The notes beneath the pieces were generated by a model. The model was given only the letters and a program-made list of their open reading frames with translations, ran no database searches and had not been told where the DNA came from. The position numbers and the translations under genes were made by a program. DNA of 64,000 nucleotides from Spirosoma terrae (GTDB lineage: Bacteria; Bacteroidota; Bacteroidia; Cytophagales; Spirosomataceae): contig NZ_JAAFZH010000012.1 in NCBI RefSeq assembly GCF_010435915.1, forward strand, positions 1-64,000, in the 5' to 3' direction. Below, piece by piece: positions 45,152 to 54,458 of the stretch. Numbering within the stretch: position 1 is the stretch's first letter; each line of letters opens with the position of its first letter.

Positions 45152-45559
45152 TTAAACCAGACGTTGGGGAGGAGGAGATGAAATTTCAGGCACGTGCATG
45201 GGCGCATGTGCGGGCTTAAACGGCACGGCTTGCCTACTTAAATACCAATAGCTAACAGGTGGTGCGCTAAATACAAAGGGCTGGGGAAAGAAATAATCCT
45301 GTTCAGCACTGGCTACGCCAGAATGATTATTGGTCGTGTCATCATGTTCGGGGAAAGCATCGTCGAGCCCCAGACACTCTTCGAATAGAAGCTCACTAAA
45401 GCTTTCTATTTCGTTGATACTTAAATCCTTATGCTGCTGACCAAAGTATGTAGGAACGTCGTATGGACCTGGCGCATCGATACTTACATTGATGACGTGT
45501 AGCGCCATCAACAAGCCCATCAACTGATGAAGTAAAGTCCGATGCTTAAGCTTACCCAT
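45152..45559 (-). CDS. Hypothetical protein with N-terminal membrane segment
   Basis: 135 residues. LLHQLMGLLMALHVINVSID may be a signal anchor; the rest is acidic then Pro-rich (FFPQPFVFSAPPVSYWYL, ending VPEISSPPPQRLV). Similar short proteins starting HQLMGLLMALHVINVSID and carrying a DDxFPEHD-type acidic stretch are familiar as uncharacterised Bacteroidota genes (from memory). A TAnnTTTG -7 element precedes it. Function unknown; possibly a periplasmic or cell-surface factor. Confidence 0.7.
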   Translation of the reverse strand: MGKLKHRTLLHQLMGLLMALHVINVSIDAPGPYDVPTYFGQQHKDLSINEIESFSELLFEECLGLDDAFPEHDDTTNNHSGVASAEQDYFFPQPFVFSAPPVSYWYLSRQAVPFKPAHAPMHVPEISSPPPQRLV

Positions 45560-45585
45560 ACATCCAATTCTGATTGGTAGGTCTA

Positions 45586-45593
45586 CAAATATA
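45586..45593 (-). promoter_or_regulatory. TAnnTTTG -7 element for the 135-residue hypothetical gene
   Basis: On the minus strand TATATTTG, 26 bp upstream of the start at 45559. No clear -33 box was seen. Confidence 0.4.
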
Positions 45594-45821
45594 ACCAGTC
45601 ATACGCAGAACGTGTTCCCGCGAATGCAATTAGATTGCAGATTGGCCGATTTGTTTTACTTTTTATTGATAAGCTTCAATTTATTGATAGAATTATTCTG
45701 TTGGCCCACCTGTCATCTACCAATCATTAATCGTTTGTAGAGCCAGTATGTTTATATCAACACACATTTTGTCGACAATATGTCGCAATAAAGCCCTGTA
45801 AGACTGATCGATAGAATCGTT

Positions 45822-48650
45822 TTATTCATCATGCGTACCCGAGAAACCCCAGGCTGTCGGCGATACGAAGCCGACCGATACGGGCATTGATGACGTAACG
45901 CCTTCTACCCGTTCAGACAACGTAACATTCACCTGATCACTCGGTGTTACGTGGCTCTCCGTTTCTTTTTCTGCGTTACGTACAATCAGTGCAGTGGGCC
46001 ATCCGGCCTGTTCTCCTGTTAGTGGTGCGCCACTAAAGTCGGCTATCTGCTCGATGACTTTTGTGTCGAGCCAGTTGCGAAGCTTTGCATCCTCGCTGGC
46101 TTTCGTCCACTTCTGGGGCAGCAGATAGGCTAACAGGCCGCCCGGTTTGAGCAGATTCAATCCTAATTCCACCTGTAATGCGTAGCGATTCGACCGGCGC
46201 GAATAGGTACCCGGAAACGCTCTCCGCAAAAGCCCCTGATACGTAGTGCGATCAACGGACCAAATCGACGGCGGCTGACTCATAACAACATCGAAGCCAA
46301 CATACGCATAATGGCTATCCAGTACGTCGGGAAAAACAAACCGCCATTCAACAGCCTGCGCAAACAAACGCTGCCTGTTCGCCATCACTCGCTTTGCGCC
46401 GTCTAGCTCGTTCTGTAGTTGTTGCGGCTGACTTTGCTCCTCAGCATCGAACGTAAGAACCGATTGGGCTAATTTGGCTTCCAGCGTGCGAATGGCCGAT
46501 TGTTCTTTCTGATGACCGCTGTCAATCTGCTCCAGCATGCGCTGATACTGATTAACCTGCTCTGGTACAAAGCCTTCATTAGCGTCAGAAATGGCTTGTG
46601 TATACTCCCTGAAATCGATCAGAAACTTGTCGCGAACGTTTTTTTTCAGGCTATCGATCCGAAAATCCAGACTAAACCTCGATAGCAACGCATTACCGGG
46701 AATTACCGGACACTCCAGGTCCGACTCAATCGGCCAAGGGCTATTTCTCAACTGCTCTATATGGAGCCGCATCTGACCAATACGAATCGCAGCCGGATTA
46801 CTTTCAGCGCCGAACAGACAATGTTTCAGCAGGATTTGCTTCTCCAGAAAAAGAGCGGTCTGAATTCGCTGTTTTTCCGAAAGGCCTGACGTCCAGCTTT
46901 CGCTATTGTCGGCATCGGCCAAATCAAATGGCTCACCCAGGTCATTGGTAACCACTAATTCGTCATTAACAACCGCAACATCGTAGGCCTGTAAACGTCT
47001 ACCACCCGCATCCAGCAGGATACCCAGTCTGGCTTTGATAGCGATCAATTCGTTGAGGGCTGTAGTCAGAACCTGGCCGCCACCAGCCGCCGGGTCGACA
47101 ATACGTAGTGAATTGAAAACCCTGTTAGCCTCCAGGCGATCTACATGATCGATTTCACTACGTAGGGCGTCCAAGTCGTCGCACTGCCAGCCAAAATGCG
47201 CATTGAATCGCTCAACCACAACGCGCCCAAGTGCCACACGAACCAGATAGGACGTAACAGATTGCGGTCCCGCCGATCGACCATCGTAACAACTGAGTCT
47301 CGTGAGCATATCCGTTACGTCAGCACACGTAACGAACGGCGTAGCAGCGGATAAAATCGCAGCGGGCTTATCAAACAAGAACGTATAGGCGTTGAGAAAA
47401 GCCGACAGATAAGAAGGTGCTGACATCGAATCTGGCTGGGCCCCAGATAAAACTGTTTGCCCAAACAAGGGCAATTCAACAGGATCGGAAAGATCGGCTA
47501 ATCGTAGTGTCTGGCGCTCGAGGTCTGTCTCGTCAAGCAAGTCGGCGTATGGCTGACTCCGAAACGCATCGCCTGAATGGCTAACATTCTGCAGAGCCGA
47601 CAGACTCATCCGCGCTACGTCTGACGAGCTTAGGGAAGCATCCTCATTCTTTCGTTCCAGCAGCTTCAGAAACAGCGCCCTACTGATCCACGTAACGCAT
47701 AACGTAAACGCGACGGTAAACAGCTGCTCCTCATCCGTAGTGCCATATGTATCAACATCCCGTATGGCCGCCAGCAGGTTTCTTTTTTCTAACAAACCAA
47801 TCGTTTGTTCCAGCAACGCTGCCGGGTTTCGCGTCTCGTCGGGAAGTCGCTCCAATCGGATCGCTTCTTTTTTGACAGCCGTTTCCTGAACTCCGATAAT
47901 ATGAAGCAGTTCGCTATAAAAATCTGAACGGAATGTATTGTCGGGCGGAAGATGTAAAAAGTGAGCCGGACGAAACAGCTTAACGAGCGGAATCAGGAGC
48001 CGATTCCCTTGCTCCGACGGTCGTTTGAGGGCATCAGCGGCTTCGCGAAGGTTCAGATACGTAACAGGGACCGTAGCATTCAACTCCCGCAGAATACGAG
48101 CCGTTTCCGAGTAAAAGAACGTATCGTCTTTCTGTTGCTGCAGCTTAATCTGATACAGTTTTTTTAGGCGAGGATTATCGATAAAAAAACGTCTGAAATC
48201 AGCCTCTTCGAATATAAACCAGTTGTAGACATCCGTAATCACCAGCTGGCAAACAGCATGTTGAGCGGCTTCTTCACAGGCTTCAAAATACCGTAGGATC
48301 AGCTCATGCAGCGATTTTACGTTGTTTTTGAGCGGGGTTATCATTTCGCCCGCATACACTTTGCGGGTTTCAATCCAAACCGACGTAGCACTACGTGTGT
48401 CAGTCGATTCTGGCTGAATAACTAAATCAACGACCCCGTTCGTGTCTATGCTAAATCCATCAGCGTAGAACGTTTCTTTCAGGAATCCGGCAACAATCGT
48501 TTGCTGATAGGCCTCGGATTCTTTTTCGTCTACCCGCGAAATCATACGTAACAATGCCCCCCGGAACGCGTCAAGCTGCGACTCCGTAAGAGCTTGCCGG
48601 GCGTATGCTTTATTGAGCACCTGAAACGGTTTACGCAGTTGTAGCCTCAT
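45822..48650 (-). CDS. Type IIG restriction-modification-like protein, catalytic motifs degenerate
   Basis: 942 residues from ATG 48650 (MRLQLRKPFQVLNKAY fits the family start; the 11 extra residues to 48683 do not). Order: N-terminal PD-(D/E)xK-like domain (D75, E94 in WIETRK, but Arg at 96 where Lys is expected), helical region, N6-adenine methyltransferase fold with motif I VDPAAGGGQ (518-526; family form DPACGSG) and motif IV MSQPPSIW (790-797; family form GNPPYI). It stops about 50 residues after the methyltransferase core, so the usual C-terminal target-recognition domain is missing. The frame is intact and GC matches its neighbours. Probably not an active nuclease or methylase. Confidence 0.85.
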   Translation of the reverse strand: MRLQLRKPFQVLNKAYARQALTESQLDAFRGALLRMISRVDEKESEAYQQTIVAGFLKETFYADGFSIDTNGVVDLVIQPESTDTRSATSVWIETRKVYAGEMITPLKNNVKSLHELILRYFEACEEAAQHAVCQLVITDVYNWFIFEEADFRRFFIDNPRLKKLYQIKLQQQKDDTFFYSETARILRELNATVPVTYLNLREAADALKRPSEQGNRLLIPLVKLFRPAHFLHLPPDNTFRSDFYSELLHIIGVQETAVKKEAIRLERLPDETRNPAALLEQTIGLLEKRNLLAAIRDVDTYGTTDEEQLFTVAFTLCVTWISRALFLKLLERKNEDASLSSSDVARMSLSALQNVSHSGDAFRSQPYADLLDETDLERQTLRLADLSDPVELPLFGQTVLSGAQPDSMSAPSYLSAFLNAYTFLFDKPAAILSAATPFVTCADVTDMLTRLSCYDGRSAGPQSVTSYLVRVALGRVVVERFNAHFGWQCDDLDALRSEIDHVDRLEANRVFNSLRIVDPAAGGGQVLTTALNELIAIKARLGILLDAGGRRLQAYDVAVVNDELVVTNDLGEPFDLADADNSESWTSGLSEKQRIQTALFLEKQILLKHCLFGAESNPAAIRIGQMRLHIEQLRNSPWPIESDLECPVIPGNALLSRFSLDFRIDSLKKNVRDKFLIDFREYTQAISDANEGFVPEQVNQYQRMLEQIDSGHQKEQSAIRTLEAKLAQSVLTFDAEEQSQPQQLQNELDGAKRVMANRQRLFAQAVEWRFVFPDVLDSHYAYVGFDVVMSQPPSIWSVDRTTYQGLLRRAFPGTYSRRSNRYALQVELGLNLLKPGGLLAYLLPQKWTKASEDAKLRNWLDTKVIEQIADFSGAPLTGEQAGWPTALIVRNAEKETESHVTPSDQVNVTLSERVEGVTSSMPVSVGFVSPTAWGFSGTHDE

Positions 48651-48764
48651 ACAGACAAAATTACGTCTAAACGCAGAGAACACAGAATCGACACAACGTC
48701 TTCAGAGAAATTTCTCTTCACTATCGTGCCGTTTCTATGTTCTCGCCTTCCCGAACGAAAAGGT

Positions 48765-49247
48765 TTATTCTTTACCGAACAACTGACTCCAGACGCTTTT
48801 GGCCTTTTCTTTGGCTTCTTCAATCTGCAAAGCAGCTTCGGCTTTCAGCTCATCGAGTTTAACCTGTGCGGCTTCGAGCTGTACTGACGCTTCGGCTTTT
48901 AGCTCATCGAACTTATCCTCAGCCACATCCGACAACGCATCCGCTTTAGCCGACGCTGCCGAAAAGATGCTTTCGGCCTGTGCCTGCAAATTGGCCAGAT
49001 TGGCGGCTGTAGAGGCCTTGGCGGCTTCAAAATGCTCGGATGCCTTCGCTTTGACCCCGTCAATATCAATATCTTTTCCGAATTCCTGCGCCTGCGCAAC
49101 CAGTTTATCTTTTAGCTCATCCAACTGGGTCGCAGCCGCATCGAGATGCTGACTGGCTTCGGTTTTAAATGATTCAAATTTTTCGGCAGCTGTTGTTTTG
49201 GCTGCATTTACCTCTTCGGCAGCAATCTTTTTTTCGTTGTTATCCAT
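48765..49247 (-). CDS. LEA/apolipoprotein-like Ala/Lys/Glu-rich helical protein
   Basis: 160 residues from ATG 49247 (MDNNEKKIAAEEVNAAK); the frame extending to 49379 has no coding look. Almost wholly amphipathic helix with about 11-residue periodicity: FDELKAEASVQLEAAQVKLD, LDELKAEAALQIEEAKEKAK and similar copies, ending VWSQLFGKE. No signal peptide. Composition matches LEA-like desiccation or aggregation-protection proteins. Role in stress protection is inference. Confidence 0.75.
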   Translation of the reverse strand: MDNNEKKIAAEEVNAAKTTAAEKFESFKTEASQHLDAAATQLDELKDKLVAQAQEFGKDIDIDGVKAKASEHFEAAKASTAANLANLQAQAESIFSAASAKADALSDVAEDKFDELKAEASVQLEAAQVKLDELKAEAALQIEEAKEKAKSVWSQLFGKE

Positions 49248-49359
49248 GGTACGGTATTGGTTTGGCAGTAAAAGTAAGAAAGTAGAAAAAGCGGGCAAGC
49301 AGAAAAGGCCGAACGGAGTCAAATCAGGACAAAACCATCTACGAATCCATGTGCGGTTG

Positions 49360-49926
49360 CTACCCCAGCCGCCTGACAATTAACCCATTCACCAGATCAA
49401 ACAAGGCAACAGGTTTGAGTGTTCGCCAGTTGGCAATGTCGAGCGTTCCGCCAAAATTGATGTAATAATCGAGGTGGTACTTCTTCCACTCCTGCTCAAT
49501 AAACTCGGGCGAATGAATAGCTGCAATCCACCCATCTTCTACGTCCTCAAACCATTCTTCATAGTAGCTGTCATCCGATCCATGAAAATTGAGAATGTTT
49601 TCGCAGACTAAAACAAAATACTTGATGCCTTCATTGACCAACGGATCAATAACCTGGCGCTTCAGGTACATGATGTCGTTATGCAACGTATCGTTCCACT
49701 CGCCGAATAGCTCAATCACCACAAATTGCCGGTCGTAATTAGCGAACAGAATTTTGCAATAGAGCGTCTCCGAACCAATTTCATCCCAGAGTGGATGAAT
49801 GTAGTAGCCGTAAATGGTATTTTCATACTGCTGCATATTATACTCCCGTTCATGAAACGGCGACCGTTCATCGTCAGCCGATGTATAATATTTTTCCCAG
49901 CCGTAAAAGGGTTCTAAATCCTGCAT
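49360..49926 (-). CDS. Conserved hypothetical protein
   Basis: 188 residues, acidic and aromatic-rich: YENTIYGYYIHPLWDEIGSE, FVVIELFGEWNDTLHNDIMY, YFVLVCENILNFHGSDDSYY, WKKYHLDYYINFGGTLDIAN. Alpha/beta alternation suggests a Rossmann-like or STAS-like domain. No membrane segment. I recall similar uncharacterised proteins in Bacteroidota but no function. Reads as a single gene upstream of the helical protein gene. Confidence 0.75.
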   Translation of the reverse strand: MQDLEPFYGWEKYYTSADDERSPFHEREYNMQQYENTIYGYYIHPLWDEIGSETLYCKILFANYDRQFVVIELFGEWNDTLHNDIMYLKRQVIDPLVNEGIKYFVLVCENILNFHGSDDSYYEEWFEDVEDGWIAAIHSPEFIEQEWKKYHLDYYINFGGTLDIANWRTLKPVALFDLVNGLIVRRLG

Positions 49927-50067
49927 AATAATGATTGACTAGTGCTTGATGGTGTTCGTGAGTGAATCCATTTTTGAAACAACTCCCCGATCAATTTAGT
50001 CCATTTTTGGATTCATAACGACAATTTTTGACGGTTTGTTAAGCCAGATTATGGGTATGTTTACAGG

Positions 50068-50928
50068 ATGAAACCCGTCAGCAGAAACATTCTCATTACT
50101 GGTGCATCGACCGGCATAGGTTATGGCGCTGCGCGTCAGTTTATTCAGCGCGGCTATACCGTATTTGGCAGTGTTCGCAATCAGGCAGACGCCCATCGGT
50201 TGCAGGCCGAATTCGGTAAAAATTTCACACCGCTCCTCTTCGACGTAACCGATGAAAAGGCCGTTAACGCAGCCGCCAGCCAGCTGACGAAGCAACTGAA
50301 AGATGAAGGACTAGGTGGTCTGATCAACAACGCGGGCATTGCTTTTGGGGGCCCATTACAGCACCAGCCCATAGAAACGATACAGCATCATTTTGACGTA
50401 AACGTATTTGGGCTCTTTCGGGTAACTCAGGCTTTCTTGCCCCTACTGGGTGCCCGGTCTGGTCATTCCGTTCAGCCCGGACGCATACAGAACATCAGCT
50501 CCGTTAATGGCAAGGTAGCCATTCCGTTTATGGGCGCTTATGTTGGGTCGAAACATGCGCTGGAAGGTATGTCGCATAGCCTTCGCCGGGAATTACGCCT
50601 GTATGGCATCGACGTAGTTATTGTTGGACCGGGTTCGGTTAAAACACCAATCTGGCAAAAAGGTGTCGACATTAGCCCATACGAAAACACGGCCTATTAC
50701 CCGGCTATGCAGTGGTTTCTTAAGCAAACACGGGCCGCCGAGGAGCGTGGGTTATCCATCGATTACCTTGGCGAACGGATCGTTCATATTCATGAAACCC
50801 CCAATCCGAAAATCCGCTACGCCCTGGTCCCGAATAAACTGACAAGCTGGATTTTACCCCGTTTACTACCCGATCGCCTGTTCGACCGAATCCTGGAGCG
50901 ACTCAGCGGTTTACGGTATAAACCGTGA
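50068..50928 (+). CDS. Short-chain dehydrogenase/reductase
   Basis: 286 residues, classical SDR. NAD(P) motif TGASTGIG (11-18), NNAG (87-90), catalytic S144-145, Y158 and K162 (GAYVGSKHALEG). The closing region (LDRILERLSGLRYK) is like those of SDRs acting on retinol/steroid-like or unknown alcohols. R37 near the end of beta-2 (SVRNQ) hints at NADP preference. It overlaps or abuts the next gene (1 bp), so both form an operon with the metallo-hydrolase. Confidence 0.93.
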   Translation: MKPVSRNILITGASTGIGYGAARQFIQRGYTVFGSVRNQADAHRLQAEFGKNFTPLLFDVTDEKAVNAAASQLTKQLKDEGLGGLINNAGIAFGGPLQHQPIETIQHHFDVNVFGLFRVTQAFLPLLGARSGHSVQPGRIQNISSVNGKVAIPFMGAYVGSKHALEGMSHSLRRELRLYGIDVVIVGPGSVKTPIWQKGVDISPYENTAYYPAMQWFLKQTRAAEERGLSIDYLGERIVHIHETPNPKIRYALVPNKLTSWILPRLLPDRLFDRILERLSGLRYKP

Positions 50929-50929
50929 A

Positions 50930-51850
50930 ATGCCGCTTTTAGAAGGGAATGTTGTCCGTTTATACTACGTAACGAAGACACCTATGCTTAAACCCGCTTC
51001 CCAAAAAGACGACGTACTGCTGGCGGATATCGAAGTCGCTCGCCATCAAACCGATACGGTGCATATCTGGTGGCTTGGGCAAAGTGGATTTCTGATTCAG
51101 TACCATGGGAAGCATCTGCTTTTTGACCCGTATCTGTCTGATTCATTAACCGAAAAATACGCGCATACCGACAAGCCACACGTTCGCCTGTCCGAGCGGG
51201 TTATTTTTCCTGGCCACCTGGGTATGGTTGATGTGGTAACCTCCAGCCATAACCATACCGACCATCTGGATTATCACACCCTAGCACCGTTATTGCTGGC
51301 TAACAGGAACATAAAATTCGTTATTCCAGAAGCTAACCGCGACTTTGTGTATGATCGGCTCGGCCACATGATGGATCGAGGCAAACCTATCGGCCTGACG
51401 GATAATGAGACCGAAACAGTCGACAGTTTTATTTTTCATGGTGTTCCGGCTGCGCACAATGATCTTGAGCGCGATGCTGAAGGCCGCTGTAAATTCATGG
51501 GCTACGTAGTGGAACTGGTCAGGGATGAACAAAAGCCGTTTCGGATCTATCATTCCGGCGATACGTTGTGGTACGAAGGAATGGTCGACGTACTGAAACC
51601 GTTCGCGGTCGACGTAGCATTTCTTCCGATTAACGGCAATAAACCAGAACGCCGGGTGGCTGGTAATCTCAATCCAGACGAAGCCGCCCGGTTAGGCCGC
51701 GACATTGACGCCAAGCTCGTTATTCCGCATCATTATGACCTGTTTGACTTTAACACAGCCGATCCAGCCGACTTTGCTGAAGCCTGTAAACACTATGATA
51801 CGCCTTACCGCGTGATGCAGTTGGGCGAACGCATCAGTATCCATGTATAA
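50930..51850 (+). CDS. MBL-fold metal-dependent hydrolase (UlaG/NAPE-PLD-like)
   Basis: 306 residues from ATG 50930, or 288 from MLKPASQ at 50984. Zinc motif HNHTDH (107-112), then HNDLERDAEGRCKFMGYVVE, SGDTLWYEGM (Asp ligand) and IPHHYDLFDF (final His). WWLGQSGFLIQYHGKHLLFD is the usual UlaG-like opening. The substrate is unknown; members act on lactones or phospholipid-like esters. Starts 2 bp after the SDR gene, suggesting a joint catabolic step. Confidence 0.9.
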   Translation: MPLLEGNVVRLYYVTKTPMLKPASQKDDVLLADIEVARHQTDTVHIWWLGQSGFLIQYHGKHLLFDPYLSDSLTEKYAHTDKPHVRLSERVIFPGHLGMVDVVTSSHNHTDHLDYHTLAPLLLANRNIKFVIPEANRDFVYDRLGHMMDRGKPIGLTDNETETVDSFIFHGVPAAHNDLERDAEGRCKFMGYVVELVRDEQKPFRIYHSGDTLWYEGMVDVLKPFAVDVAFLPINGNKPERRVAGNLNPDEAARLGRDIDAKLVIPHHYDLFDFNTADPADFAEACKHYDTPYRVMQLGERISIHV

Positions 51851-51904
51851 TGTATCGAGCCGCCCGATACGAGTTGTATTAACCCTTGTAGATCAGACAA
51901 CGTC

Positions 51905-53131
51905 ATGAAAACTTCTGTTTTAGTATTTGCCCTGTTATCCCTTGTAGGAATACGTGTCAATGCTCAGCTCAGTGAACCTAAATTCACGGTCCAGGTGGTC
52001 GATAATCAGATCAATATTGGCTATGGACTGGCAATTGGCGATGTAAACGGCGACAAAAAACCGGACATTCTCCTTGCCGACCAGAAAGAATTTGTCTGGT
52101 ATAAAAACCCTGGTGATAAAACCAGCCCGTGGAAACGCTACGTTATGGCCGCTAACCTGACTCCGCAGGATAATGTCTGCATTGCCGCCCGCGACCTGGA
52201 TGGCGATGGTAAAGTAGAGGTAGCTGTGGGCGCTGGCTGGAATCCGGCCGAAACCAGCGATAGCACCAAGTCGGGGGCCGTTTTTTACCTGATCCGTCCG
52301 CAGGATCCCACCCAGCGCTGGGAAGCCGTTCGTTTGCCCCACGAAGTGACCACGCACCGGATGCGATGGGCTAAAACCGGCAAAGATATGTACCAACTAA
52401 TTGTGGTGCCTCTGCATGGTTTAGGCAATAAAAATGGCGAAGGCCGGGGCGTTCGTATCTGGGGTTATGAATTCCCGAAAGACCCACGCAGCAACTGGAA
52501 ACGGCATCTGGTCGATTCGACCATGCACCTGACCCACAATTTCGAAATTTGGGAAGACGGACCCAACGGCACATCGACCGGCGTTATTATTGCGGGGAAA
52601 GAAGGAGGCAACATCTTCGAATGGCGTAAGAAAAAATGGCAACCATTCGATGACGAAATGGCCAGAAACTCTTTACCCCTACTGACTAAAGGCGCAGAAG
52701 GAATCGGCGAAATACGTCGGTTGGACGGTGGAGCTTTCATTGCTACCATTCAACCGATGCACGGCAATTTACTACAGGTAGAAAATGGGTCGTACAGGAT
52801 CAAAAAATCGAAAGCTGAAGACAAAGAGATCAATGTACTGACTGATACCTTCAATCAGGGGCACGCCCTGGTGTGTGGTGATTTTCTGGGAATAGGCAGC
52901 GATCAGATTGTAGCAGGCTGGCGGAATCCGAACGCTGAAGGCAAAGTGGGCATTCGGCTTTTTAAGCCACAGGAGATGGATCGCGTATCGGGCTATTCGA
53001 TAGACGATAGCGTTCGAATGGCCTGCGAAGACCTACAGGCTGCCGACCTGGATGGCGATGGCGACCTCGATCTGATTGCTTCCGGCCGCGCTACGCTGAA
53101 CGTACTGATCTACTGGAATCAGGTTAAGTAG
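51905..53131 (+). CDS. Secreted FG-GAP/VCBS-repeat beta-propeller protein
   Basis: 408 residues; signal peptide MKTSVLVFALLSLVGIRVNA. Several calcium-binding D-x-[ND]-G-D repeats: GDVNGDKKPDILLA, DLDGDGKVEVAVG, DLDGDGDLDLIAS, consistent with a seven-blade propeller like the N-terminal part of aldos-2-ulose dehydratase. A Trp-rich centre (THNFEIWEDGPNG) might bind a sugar. Likely periplasmic or secreted. No catalytic partner is adjacent; 54 bp after the hydrolase gene. Confidence 0.85.
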   Translation: MKTSVLVFALLSLVGIRVNAQLSEPKFTVQVVDNQINIGYGLAIGDVNGDKKPDILLADQKEFVWYKNPGDKTSPWKRYVMAANLTPQDNVCIAARDLDGDGKVEVAVGAGWNPAETSDSTKSGAVFYLIRPQDPTQRWEAVRLPHEVTTHRMRWAKTGKDMYQLIVVPLHGLGNKNGEGRGVRIWGYEFPKDPRSNWKRHLVDSTMHLTHNFEIWEDGPNGTSTGVIIAGKEGGNIFEWRKKKWQPFDDEMARNSLPLLTKGAEGIGEIRRLDGGAFIATIQPMHGNLLQVENGSYRIKKSKAEDKEINVLTDTFNQGHALVCGDFLGIGSDQIVAGWRNPNAEGKVGIRLFKPQEMDRVSGYSIDDSVRMACEDLQAADLDGDGDLDLIASGRATLNVLIYWNQVK

Positions 53132-53210
53132 TTTATAGTTTTCAGTTTATAGTGGCTGACGCGTCAGCAGGTGTTTTGCATCAGCCACTATAAACCAAAA
53201 ACTATAAACT
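53130..53210. repeat. Hairpin repeat, copy 2 (convergent intergenic)
   Basis: Almost the same sequence as 43694-43780: AGTTTATAG, TTATAGTGGCTGACGCGTC, CAGCCACTATAAACC and CTATAAACT. It fills exactly the space between the stop codon of the propeller gene and the stop codon of the first array gene on the opposite strand, so it probably terminates both. Confidence 0.85.
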
Positions 53211-53554
53211 CATTTCATCTGCCCGGCCAGCGAACGTAGCGCCGAGGATAGCCCTTCGAGCCGGGGCGCAATATCGCCCTCCGAGCCCATTCGGGTACTG
53301 AATTCTAACGTTTGCGTTGCCAGTGTATCGAACAACTGACTCAATTCCGGTGCATTAACCTGACCACTTTCCAGCTCTGTTTTTATCTGTTCCAGTGTGT
53401 CGGTTAGTTCACTGGCATTTTCGGCTTTCCGAAGTTCAACCAGCCATTCGTCAATAACACCCGTTCCGCTTTGCGGAGTCGCGTTTGTCAGATCTCCACT
53501 CACTACGTTCATGGTGGAGTCGAGCAGATCTGTTGATTCTTCGTGTGATAGCAT
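53210..53554 (-). CDS. Array paralog A, small helical protein
   Basis: 114 residues, function not recognised. Member of five paralogs: STDLLDSTMNVVSGD, IDEWLVELRKAEN (invariant Trp), LEQIKTELESGQVNAPELSQ, LSSALRSLAGQ at the end. Predicted as a helical bundle, no signal peptide, acidic. It is the last gene of the run, 6 bp after paralog B. Confidence 0.8.
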   Translation of the reverse strand: MLSHEESTDLLDSTMNVVSGDLTNATPQSGTGVIDEWLVELRKAENASELTDTLEQIKTELESGQVNAPELSQLFDTLATQTLEFSTRMGSEGDIAPRLEGLSSALRSLAGQMK

Positions 53555-53560
53555 AAATAA

Positions 53561-53911
53561 TCAGAGTTGGCTACTAAAGTTTCTTAGTGCATTTACTAGC
53601 GTTTTTAACTGGCCTGCCGTTGCCTCATCCACAGACGGTTCATGGGATAACGTCGACGTATGACTAGCCATACTCAGCAGCAGGCGCCGTATTTTTTCTG
53701 TATCAAAATCATCGGCTTTGAGAAGATCGCGTAGCTTTTCAGCTTCCGCTAAAATACGCTCGGCGCCAACATCGCCACGTAGCGCATTAATCCAGCCTTC
53801 CAGCAAAAGAATACCCCGTTCCGGTTCTAAAACCGTAGCACTGCCTTCGCCAAAAGCGCCCAGCGTATCCGTTAGCATTCTACGTTCCAGTGATGTTTGT
53901 GTCCCTTCCAT
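53561..53911 (-). CDS. Array paralog B, small helical protein
   Basis: 116 residues; MEGTQTSLERRMLTDTLGAF start, LLLEGWINALRGD (conserved Trp), AEKLRDLLKADDFDTEKIRR, LVNALRNFSSQL end. Closest to paralog C, sharing ML-x-DTLG-x-F and GW-x-x-AL. No catalytic-looking conserved residues. Separated from C by about 59 bp. Confidence 0.8.
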   Translation of the reverse strand: MEGTQTSLERRMLTDTLGAFGEGSATVLEPERGILLLEGWINALRGDVGAERILAEAEKLRDLLKADDFDTEKIRRLLLSMASHTSTLSHEPSVDEATAGQLKTLVNALRNFSSQL

Positions 53912-53969
53912 GTGTGTAGTGAAATTTTATTTGTTGGATACTAATGTATATACTATTACAAGAAATAGG

Positions 53970-54317
53970 TTAAGATTGATTGGCTAAATCACGAAGGAAT
54001 TTCGACAGACTTTCCAGCCCCCCTGTCCAGGTTCCTTCGGCGCTTGGTCCTTCGGCAATACGCTGCGTTTCGTCGGCAAGTATCGTCAGCAACGCGCTAA
54101 CCCGCTCCTGGTTAGGCTGATGCGCCTGTAATTCAGTGCGTAGGTCCGTCAGATTCGTTTCAAGCGAGCCAAGATTGGTATCACCCTGCAAAGCCTGCAG
54201 CCAGCCATCGATCAGCATTACGCCCTGACCGGGAGAAACAGCCTTCAGATTGCCATCCCGAAATAAGCCGAGCGTATCCTGAAGCATCCGCTCTTCTAAT
54301 ATGTTTGATCCAGCCAT
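53970..54317 (-). CDS. Array paralog C, small helical protein
   Basis: 115 residues from ATG 54317; start MAGSNILEERMLQDTLGLF aligns with paralog B, so the extra 14 residues to 54359 are not used. LIDGWLQALQGD, LTDLRTELQAHQPNQERVSA and LSKFLRDLANQ are the family landmarks. Function unknown. Lies just downstream of the terminator at 54459-54491, so it probably has its own promoter. Confidence 0.8.
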   Translation of the reverse strand: MAGSNILEERMLQDTLGLFRDGNLKAVSPGQGVMLIDGWLQALQGDTNLGSLETNLTDLRTELQAHQPNQERVSALLTILADETQRIAEGPSAEGTWTGGLESLSKFLRDLANQS

Positions 54318-54458
54318 GTGTTTAGTTGTCGTAGTTTCCTGGTTTCGTTTTCTGGGCATACGCCGGTGTCTGCCTCACAGACAAGTACCAGTCCTGAAAA
54401 CCAACCTGGTTCTATTAGGTAAAACACGTTCGCTGGTGCTTTGTTTGGGCTAATAAGG

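Noticed and set aside
48656-48663. Minus-strand TAATTTTG as promoter of the type IIG-like gene
   Set aside because: It fits TAnnTTTG but lies only 5 bp before the chosen start codon, which would make the transcript leaderless; no -33 box was seen.
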